Of a DNA stretch of 41,904 bases, positions 36,427 to 41,904 are shown piece by piece (positions within the stretch are counted from its first letter, which is position 1; each line of letters starts with the position of its first letter). Below the pieces are notes generated by a model. The model ran no database searches and was not told where the DNA came from. It worked only from the letters and a program-made list of their open reading frames with translations. The DNA comes from a virus, in IMG/VR virus record IMGVR_UViG_3300020121_000092, positions 1 through 41,904 of that record, one strand, 5' to 3'. Made by a program: the position numbers and the translations under genes.

Positions 36427-38324
36427 GGCTTGCCTCCATCTGCTGGCTTGCGGGATAGCAGGTTCCTGGCGAATGCAATCAGTTCCGGCTTTGTGACTTG
36501 GTAGACCGTTTGAAATGGCTTGAGGTAGCCGGCTGGGTGCGCTGAAATTTCCTTCTCAAATTTCGCCAATATCTCCTCATCGCTCATCGCCGGCAGTTCT
36601 TGCGGCTGCCGCGACATGTTCATTTTTGCGCGATTTGTGGACACGTTTCCGGCATGTGTCGATTGCGTGGACATGTCTTGCGTCTGTGGGCGGGTGTAGA
36701 GCTCCATCCAGTTGTCGCTCTCAACTGGATCAAGGCTGATGTTGTGCATAACGTTATCGCCGCGCTTCAATCCTTTCCGCGCCCATGCAAACGGCTCATC
36801 CTCGGCCACCTCCCGCTCAAGCGCCTGCAGCTCTTTCTGCTCATCCTCGGCTGTTGTCTGGCTGAGTGCGACTCGGACAATGCCCTCGATTTTCTCTGGA
36901 GAATATTCCGTAACCGCGCCAGCTTCCTTCCACCCATCTGCGACCCATGGATTGGCGGTCACATCCACGCGACCATCGGCACACCTCGCCGCCCACATGA
37001 TGGCATTTCTAACTATCCGCTCACCCGTTGCATCCAGCACTGGCGCGGCTTGCTCTGTCGCCTCGTGTTTGCAGCCGTTGTATTGGCATATGCGCACAGT
37101 TGTGCATGTTGGGCACGGTTCGACAAAATATGGAATCTGCTTCTTTGCTTGCTCTGTCGGCACATGTTGGGATTCTATAGCCATGCACACAAAATCATTT
37201 TCTAGGCCAAATTTTCCAGAAATGATGTAAGTGATTTTTCGATACAACTCGCGCCCGCTATAGATCTCTCTTCGTGGGTCCCATTCCCGCAGATGCAGCC
37301 ATTCGCCAACACGAAAGCCGCGATCATCCTTGCGCAGCTCGAACGTCTTTTCGCCGGACTGCAAAGCATCAAAATACTCCGGCCACACTTTCAATACGTG
37401 CCCTCTTTTATATTCCTGAATTTTTGCTGCCTGCTGTCCATGCGCGGCTTGCTCTGTCGGCGAGGCATTGGCTGCGGCTAGGGCGCTGCGGGCAAGTGCG
37501 CGCATTGCTTCAGCGCTCAATTCGTCGCCTCTGGTCTTTGGGTAGGCAGCGATTCTCTTAATCGCATCAATCAGTGTTTCAGGTGTTGTGCTCATGCATC
37601 CCCCCTTGGATTTAGATGCGGCAATCTCGCCGTCGATAGCAGCAACAATGTCACGCCCGCCACGGAAGTCTGAGCCGACCTCGAATACAGCAACTGACAT
37701 CGCGGGGTCGCCCCATTTAAAATCGTATCCTACGAATCGCTCACGAAGCCATTCACGAAGCTGCGCCTCCTTACTCTCTGGCTGCGCAGGAGGGGCGGCA
37801 AGAGTTTTTTGAACCTCTTCTGCCAAGTCCCAGACCGCTACACCCCAATTGTTTAGCTCCACGACATCATCATTGCTGTAATTGAACTGGTTTATCTCTT
37901 GGAACCCGGCGATCTCATCAAGTAGCGCTAGGACTTTTGCCGGCTGTGCTGCTACTGGCTGCGCAGGGGCGGCAATATTAGACAAAACTGATTCTTGGGT
38001 AACTTTTGATATGGCATATTTTGCGGTGCTGACGAATATCTCGTCTGAAGCAGCTGCCTCATCAATGGCTTTCGCGCACTCCACAATAGTAGATGAGATA
38101 ATTTGCTGGTATCGGTCTGATGCTGGCACAGCCTTTGCCGCATACAGATCGCGAATGCGCGATTCCACATCCATTTGCAAGCGCGTGAATTCTATAGAGT
38201 TAACGGCATGGGCTGCACCACCTTGCACTGCCAGCTCAATTAATTTCGCCAGATTGCACAGCTTCACGATGTCCGCAACGAGTTCTTCAGGGCCCGGTTG
38301 TGCTGCGTGGTTTTCGTCTGTCAT
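36423..38324 (-). CDS. Large mosaic protein with DUF3850/ASCH-like module (633 aa)
   Basis: AGGAGA upstream of ATG 38324. It is a chain of modules linked by Ala/Gln/Pro-rich segments. N-terminal helices, a TPETLIDAIKRIAAYPKTRG segment near residue 246, and an ASCH/DUF3850-like domain at about 300-390 (HVLKVWPEYFDALQSGEKTF, ELRKDDRGFRVGEWLHLREW) can be seen. A Cys-rich stretch (EPCPTCTTVRICQYNGC) and several further helical units follow. An in-frame ATG behind AAGGGGGG at about residue 245 suggests a fusion or internal start. The ASCH fold is linked to RNA or modified-base binding; the role here is unknown. Confidence 0.68.
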   Translation of the reverse strand: MTDENHAAQPGPEELVADIVKLCNLAKLIELAVQGGAAHAVNSIEFTRLQMDVESRIRDLYAAKAVPASDRYQQIISSTIVECAKAIDEAAASDEIFVSTAKYAISKVTQESVLSNIAAPAQPVAAQPAKVLALLDEIAGFQEINQFNYSNDDVVELNNWGVAVWDLAEEVQKTLAAPPAQPESKEAQLREWLRERFVGYDFKWGDPAMSVAVFEVGSDFRGGRDIVAAIDGEIAASKSKGGCMSTTPETLIDAIKRIAAYPKTRGDELSAEAMRALARSALAAANASPTEQAAHGQQAAKIQEYKRGHVLKVWPEYFDALQSGEKTFELRKDDRGFRVGEWLHLREWDPRREIYSGRELYRKITYIISGKFGLENDFVCMAIESQHVPTEQAKKQIPYFVEPCPTCTTVRICQYNGCKHEATEQAAPVLDATGERIVRNAIMWAARCADGRVDVTANPWVADGWKEAGAVTEYSPEKIEGIVRVALSQTTAEDEQKELQALEREVAEDEPFAWARKGLKRGDNVMHNISLDPVESDNWMELYTRPQTQDMSTQSTHAGNVSTNRAKMNMSRQPQELPAMSDEEILAKFEKEISAHPAGYLKPFQTVYQVTKPELIAFARNLLSRKPADGGKP

Positions 38325-38641
38325 GCTGCAATCTCCTGTTTTTTATCGATATCCGCCAGAACTGATTCGGGAGTGATTGCGCGGATGGCTTTTGCTGCCG
38401 CAAATACACCATTGTGCGCATACGACATTTGACGCCCACCCTCGAACATCATCGTGCGCTCACATTCGTTTTTGCACGCCTCAACAGTAGCGGCAACGAT
38501 GCGCCGGTCACGCTCTGCGCGGTCTTTGTCGATGTGGTCGATGAGTGCATTAATTGACTTCGCTGCATCCTCAGATGTTTCCGAATACAAAATATCGCCA
38601 ATCAATGTTTTCAACTTTTCGCTTTTAATCGTGTTTGCCAT
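38321..38641 (-). CDS. Phage accessory protein, unknown
   Basis: 106 residues from ATG 38641 with GGGAGAG upstream; a longer frame to 38698 overlaps the next gene more deeply. Mostly helical and charged (SEKLKTLIGDILYSETSEDA, DKDRAERDRRIVAATVEACK). The C-terminal part (MSYAHNGVFAAAKAIRAITP, then ESVLADI) resembles the start of the neighbouring mosaic protein's TQESVLSNI unit, hinting at shared modules. Confidence 0.62.
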   Translation of the reverse strand: MANTIKSEKLKTLIGDILYSETSEDAAKSINALIDHIDKDRAERDRRIVAATVEACKNECERTMMFEGGRQMSYAHNGVFAAAKAIRAITPESVLADIDKKQEIAA

Positions 38642-38915
38642 CGCCACTCTCCCTAGTTTTAATCCGCACCCACTCAGCACGATCCTGGCAACGCTCAAGC
38701 AGGCCGCGACCGTCGAGGTATTGCAGCGCCTTTTGGACTGCCGGCCAATCTTCCGCGATCAGAACACGGCCCGTGTCATACCAGCATGTGCTGATTTCCT
38801 GCAAGCTATCCGGCTCGCGCCCGTCGTCAGTAAAAGCCGCGCACATCACCTCGATGTCGCTACGCGCTGCGCTGTCGGCTATCTCAAGCGCCATGTCTGT
38901 GATGCTGTCGTTCAT
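38625..38915 (-). CDS. Phage accessory protein, unknown
   Basis: 96 residues, coupled by ATGA to the upstream gene and overlapping the downstream gene by 17 nt. Acidic N-terminal helix (SITDMALEIADSAARSDIEV) and a C-terminal winged-helix-like segment (EDWPAVQKALQYLDGRGLLE, RCQDRAEWVRIKT). That segment could bind DNA; no family recognised. Confidence 0.58.
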   Translation of the reverse strand: MNDSITDMALEIADSAARSDIEVMCAAFTDDGREPDSLQEISTCWYDTGRVLIAEDWPAVQKALQYLDGRGLLERCQDRAEWVRIKTRESGDGKHD

Positions 38916-39196
38916 GCGGCTTCCTCTTTCGGCCAGTGCGGTGTGCCGTTATCGTCAATTAAAAATAGCGTTTTCCCATTTGCCAGAACATTCCAATGCC
39001 TCCCAAGATCGAATGACGCCATGAGTTGCATGTGCCGCCTGTCGTAAATATCCGTTAGCGTATTGTTTCGAGCGGCAGAAACAATGTCCACAATGTTGTT
39101 TGTAATCTCGATGCCAATTTTCGCCGCGACTATTTCCCGCATGATTTCCTCATTAGTTGGAGCCACTGCGCTACTTCGCCTTGACTTGGCGGACAT
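38912..39196 (-). CDS. Phage accessory protein, unknown
   Basis: 94 residues. Basic start (SAKSRRSSAVAPTNEEIMRE), helical middle (IVAAKIGIEITNNIVDIVSA) and a beta hairpin (HWNVLANGKTLFLIDDNGTP). Coupled by ATGA to the next gene. No recognised domain. Confidence 0.55.
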   Translation of the reverse strand: MSAKSRRSSAVAPTNEEIMREIVAAKIGIEITNNIVDIVSAARNNTLTDIYDRRHMQLMASFDLGRHWNVLANGKTLFLIDDNGTPHWPKEEAA

Positions 39197-39222
39197 TTCG
39201 CGCGGCGGCTCCGGTGAAATTG

Positions 39223-39717
39223 TTAGCCGATCGTCAGCCGGTCTTTCTTCGTAATCTTTGCGCCCGGAACATCAAAACCGTCCTCGATTGCCTTTTTGAT
39301 TAATCCCTTGTCAGGCATATATTGAGCTGGCACCTCTCGCAGATAGTCGGGCGGCAGTTGCTTTTCATCGAACACATCAACACTCGCATCGCGTTCCTTG
39401 TGCAAAACCGCTTTAAACGTGCCGTCGGCAGATTTAAGGCTGAGAGCGCCCGTTAGTTGCATCGCTTGTTTCAATGCTTCCTTTGCGCGCTCTGCGTTGT
39501 TTGTGAGTGCCTTTTTCTTTGCTGCCATCAGCTTGATATGCGCGTCAATCATTTCGGCATTGGCAAGTGAGTTCAGCACAAATGCAGCAGTGCCAATCGG
39601 GTTGCGTTTCGCCAGCAGGTCAAGCGGAAAGTCGGTGCCGATTTCGCCGGTATCAGGGTCAACTTGTAGTTCGGCGATGATCTCTTCCGAGCCGCGATAG
39701 AGTGTGATTTGCGTCAT
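39223..39717 (-). CDS. Gp157-like protein (siphovirus Gp157 family)
   Basis: 164 residues. N-terminal part (MTQITLYRGSEEIIAELQVD), a long central helix (MIDAHIKLMAAKKKALTNNA, ERAKEALKQAMQ) and a C-terminal part (KAVLHKERDASVDVFDEKQL, PPDYLREVPAQYMPDKGLIK) match the phage Gp157 family found in recombination/replication modules. A role against host nucleases has been proposed for related proteins; not shown here. It has a hairpin at its ribosome-binding site. Confidence 0.8.
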   Translation of the reverse strand: MTQITLYRGSEEIIAELQVDPDTGEIGTDFPLDLLAKRNPIGTAAFVLNSLANAEMIDAHIKLMAAKKKALTNNAERAKEALKQAMQLTGALSLKSADGTFKAVLHKERDASVDVFDEKQLPPDYLREVPAQYMPDKGLIKKAIEDGFDVPGAKITKKDRLTIG

Positions 39718-39723
39718 TTCATT

Positions 39724-39742
39724 CGCCGGTTATTAACCGGCG
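39724..39742 (-). promoter_or_regulatory. Hairpin at the translation start of the Gp157-like gene
   Basis: Perfect 8-bp inverted repeat CGCCGGTT / AACCGGCG with a three-base loop. GGAG lies immediately beyond it, 6 nt from the ATG if the hairpin is looped out and about 26 nt otherwise. Confidence 0.6.
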
Positions 39743-39753
39743 CTCCAAATAGA

Positions 39754-40407
39754 TTAGAAAGGAACGTCGTCGTCGAATGCTGGGCCGCTGTATGAATCCG
39801 ATCCATGCGACATGCCAGCAGGCTGAGCGTAAGGCGCCGAACCTTGCGGCTTTGCTGTCTTGTCCTTCAGGCTGGCAATGATCGTATCAAGTGCAAGTGC
39901 CTTTGGAGCCTTGCTGACAATTTCCTTTGGCGTCTTGCGGCTGGCAATGTCGTATGCGCCGTAGATCAGCATTTTTTCCTTTTGCTTTCCTTGATATTCG
40001 CTGATTTCTTTTTGCAGCAAAAGGCCAATCGGCTTATTCATCAAGTCAACAAAGCATGGGGCGCTGCATTTCTCAACTTGTCGAGATTCGCTGCTCCACT
40101 TGTCCACCATCACATTGCGCGGCGACATATCCTTAACGCGCAACAGAAGCATGAGCGCATCAATGACGGCCGATCCGGATAACTGCTCTCCGTTCGCCTT
40201 GGTCGTCCATACCGAAATAAAAGATGCAGTTGCGCCGTCAGTGGTCTTGAAATCAAATTCAATACCGATTGTTCCTTTCTCTGACGAGACGGCTTCAGCA
40301 CGCGTGAATGCCCCCTCATATGCGCCGGTTGTGTTGATGCGTCCGGTGCCGCCGATCTTTGCTGCGTTGGCTTGATTCATGCTGTAGGAGTGGGTTGGTG
40401 CGTTCAT
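39754..40407 (-). CDS. SSB-like phage protein (DUF669-like)
   Basis: 217 residues with GAGGAAAA upstream. A beta-rich body (GRINTTGAYEGAFTRAEAVS, GTIGIEFDFKTTDGATASFI) resembles the phage DUF669/SSB-like group. The last seven residues are FDDDVPF, close to the acidic tip DDDIPF by which bacterial SSB binds partner proteins. It sits between a Gp157-like gene and a Sak4-like ATPase, a typical phage recombination set. It probably binds single-stranded DNA. Confidence 0.8.
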   Translation of the reverse strand: MNAPTHSYSMNQANAAKIGGTGRINTTGAYEGAFTRAEAVSSEKGTIGIEFDFKTTDGATASFISVWTTKANGEQLSGSAVIDALMLLLRVKDMSPRNVMVDKWSSESRQVEKCSAPCFVDLMNKPIGLLLQKEISEYQGKQKEKMLIYGAYDIASRKTPKEIVSKAPKALALDTIIASLKDKTAKPQGSAPYAQPAGMSHGSDSYSGPAFDDDVPF

Positions 40408-40433
40408 TTCATTTTCCTCAAGATAGTGAGTTG

Positions 40434-41090
40434 TTAAACTGTTGCTGCTTGCTTGATTTCAAAGTATTCGCAGATTGCCGCATCGACCAATGCAAGATCG
40501 TTCTCAATGCGGTCATCTGCAAACATTGAGATCGGCGCTTTCACGGTGTCCGATCCACTGTTTTTGGTGGCGAAATAATGTTCTCCACCTTCCACTACAG
40601 TACGAAGGCAAATCGTGACCATGCCTTCGAGCGTAATTTTTTCGTCTAACATTTTTCCGATAGTCTTAATCTTGACGTGGCCCATGTCGTCAGTCTGAGT
40701 ATGGGCCAGTAGATACACACGCACATCATCGGGAAGTTTTGCCAATTCACTAAAAAGGTTCCATGCGCTTACGCCGATGTCTGTGAATTTCTGGAAGCCT
40801 GTTTCCCCACTGCGACGCATGAACTGATTCGACAAAATATATTGGAAGTCATCAACGATAATCACCTTGCGCTTTGTCTTGCGTGCCACGCACAAGATGG
40901 CGGTAGTGTCATCGCTAACAATAACGTTGCCGGATTTGTTAGCGCTTGATAGCTCGCCCCATCCTTTGCTTTTAAAGGACAGAGGCTTTTTGATTGATTG
41001 AATCAGAAGCGTATTTGCTGAATCAAGGTTGCGCAGGCTGGCGGTTTTTCCGCTGCCGCTTTCACCGAGAATAAGGCTAAGAGTTGACAT
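40434..41090 (-). CDS. RecA-like ATPase, Sak4-type recombinase
   Basis: 218 residues, AAGGAAAT upstream. Walker A at 9-16 (GESGSGKT), Walker B at about 75-81 (KVIIVDD), then FQYILSNQFMRRSGETGF and VYLLAHTQTDDMGHVKIKTI. The short RecA core and the neighbouring SSB-like gene fit Sak4-type single-strand annealing recombinases. It would pair complementary single strands during phage recombination and replication. Confidence 0.82.
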   Translation of the reverse strand: MSTLSLILGESGSGKTASLRNLDSANTLLIQSIKKPLSFKSKGWGELSSANKSGNVIVSDDTTAILCVARKTKRKVIIVDDFQYILSNQFMRRSGETGFQKFTDIGVSAWNLFSELAKLPDDVRVYLLAHTQTDDMGHVKIKTIGKMLDEKITLEGMVTICLRTVVEGGEHYFATKNSGSDTVKAPISMFADDRIENDLALVDAAICEYFEIKQAATV

Positions 41091-41133
41091 GACATTTCCT
41101 TCAAATTCTTCAAAATAGGTTTGTTGTTGCTAC

Positions 41134-41322
41134 TTAAAACGGCGTCTTCCACTTTGCTGCATACTCTGCATCTTGCTGCACTTGCTCCGGCGTTTGCACT
41201 GGTGACCAGGTTTCGCCCATCGGTTCCGTCTTCCTTGCCCGTGGCGGCTTCGCTTGTTCTGCCAGCCGATCAATGCGCTTTTTCTGCTCTTGCACCTGCT
41301 GCCGGATGTCTGTTGTGCTCAT
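41134..41322 (-). CDS. Small charged phage protein (62 aa)
   Basis: Helical start (STTDIRQQVQEQKKRIDRLA) and a proline-containing tail (PRARKTEPMGETWSPVQTPE), ending KWKTPF. No domain recognised. It lies 43 nt upstream of the Sak4-like gene. Confidence 0.5.
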   Translation of the reverse strand: MSTTDIRQQVQEQKKRIDRLAEQAKPPRARKTEPMGETWSPVQTPEQVQQDAEYAAKWKTPF

Positions 41323-41334
41323 GTCAGCCTCTTG

Positions 41335-41553
41335 TTATTGAATCGAATTCCGCTCAGCGCGCAGTTGCATAAGCTCGTGGTGCGTGTGCCGCTTTGCGTC
41401 CAACTTCTCTGCAATTTCCCGGTTAATCAAATCGAGATTGCGCTGTGCCCGATGAATCGCATGCTCTATCTGATAGCGCCGGTGCGATTCGACGATTTTC
41501 TTTACCCACATGCTTAAGAGTTCTGGCATTGTTATTTCCTGTTGTTTGTTCAT
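41335..41553 (-). CDS. Small helical phage protein (72 aa)
   Basis: From ATG 41553, which overlaps the upstream stop by ATGA; the longer frame above it is a shadow of the neighbour. The product (PELLSMWVKKIVESHRRYQI, EHAIHRAQRNLDLINREIAE) is a charged helical or coiled-coil protein. Function unknown. Confidence 0.55.
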   Translation of the reverse strand: MNKQQEITMPELLSMWVKKIVESHRRYQIEHAIHRAQRNLDLINREIAEKLDAKRHTHHELMQLRAERNSIQ

Positions 41554-41903
41554 GATTCGTCCGGAACGAGTACTTTTTGCGGTTCGCCGCGCATTTCTCC
41601 TTCTGACGCCCATCCCCTTGCTTCTTCTCTTGCTTCTCCTGGCGTCTCGTGCAGTTCGCTTGGCATAACCTTTCCAGATGGGCTTGCGTACAACTGAATC
41701 CACATCTCTTTCGGCGGCTTGGGTGCCATGCGTAGCGCCTCAACACTAGAGGTGCTGAACACACGCCGATTCGCATAGTTTTGCAAAACGACTACACCGC
41801 CAAGTTCAACGCCAACAAAATGCACATCCTGCCAGCCGTCGGAGAACTCACCGTTATGAAACTGCACCTTCTCCCCGCGCTTGGCGGCCTCTAAATTGAA
41901 CGC
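41550..41903 (-). CDS. Partial phage protein, unknown
   Basis: The frame is open to the right edge of the window; the GTG at 41867 is probably internal, since coding sequence continues upstream (AFNLEAAKRGEKVQFHNGEF). It has a beta-rich first half (DVHFVGVELGGVVVLQNYAN) and a second half with PPKEMWIQLYASPSGKVMPS and GEAREEARGWASEGEM, a module seen in phage accessory proteins. The true start lies outside the window. Confidence 0.6.
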   Translation of the reverse strand, partial: AFNLEAAKRGEKVQFHNGEFSDGWQDVHFVGVELGGVVVLQNYANRRVFSTSSVEALRMAPKPPKEMWIQLYASPSGKVMPSELHETPGEAREEARGWASEGEMRGEPQKVLVPDES

Positions 41904-41904
41904 G

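Noticed and set aside
36062-36496. Plus-strand frames opposite the early genes
   Set aside because: All overlap minus-strand genes that are coupled in an operon; no plus-strand start signals.

Overview
The window is a stretch of a temperate, contractile-tailed (myovirus-type) bacteriophage or prophage genome, and no clearly bacterial chromosomal gene is visible. Gene order, the Mu/P2-like baseplate set, the DUF4055-type portal and the many small accessory genes suggest a phage of a proteobacterium, probably Burkholderiales. That host guess rests on general similarity only. Both window edges cut through reading frames, so the phage extends beyond the window on each side.

Left part (about 1-22.4 kb, + strand): virion genes. 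They run: a truncated repeat protein, a small beta-rich protein, TerS, TerL, portal, scaffold, P22-type coat protein, small head and connector proteins, tail sheath, tail tube, tail-assembly chaperone with a programmed -1 frameshift, a gp10-like completion protein, tape measure, LysM baseplate protein, hub, spike, gp25-like wedge, baseplate J, tail protein I, a glycine-rich tail fibre and its assembly protein. Two insertions break this order. One is a Rha-type regulator (11.6 kb) preceded by a cluster of hairpins. The other is a small membrane protein on the opposite strand (13.2-13.5 kb). Intrinsic terminators sit after most of the head and tail genes up to 12.2 kb, which suggests late transcription needs antitermination.

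Lysis region (22.4-26.9 kb, + strand): holin candidate, lambda-R-like transglycosylase, a 945-residue Ig-like multidomain protein of unknown function, and Rz with Rz1 embedded in another frame, followed by a small two-helix membrane protein.

Right part (26.9-41.9 kb, - strand): about 30 tightly packed accessory and early genes, many overlapping by ATGA. They include a frameshifted NinX/DUF2591 gene, zinc-ribbon proteins, an Ea22-like protein, two large mosaic proteins, a GIY-YIG nuclease, a ribbon-helix-helix repressor with its own palindromic operator, a tyrosine integrase with a DUF4224 partner, ASCH-type proteins, and a recombination module (Gp157-like, SSB-like with an acidic tip, Sak4-like ATPase).

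The most unusual stretch is 33.79-34.24 kb. A tRNA-His-like sequence lacking a D arm is flanked on both sides by copies of TTGGAAAAT and AAGTTATCCACA, next to the RHH gene and the integrase. I read it as a candidate attP (phage attachment site), possibly combined with a replication origin. A second tRNA-like element, with its anticodon loop missing, lies at 30.7 kb. Because the integrase lies between intact phage genes on both sides, the sequence does not look like a prophage cut at its attachment ends.
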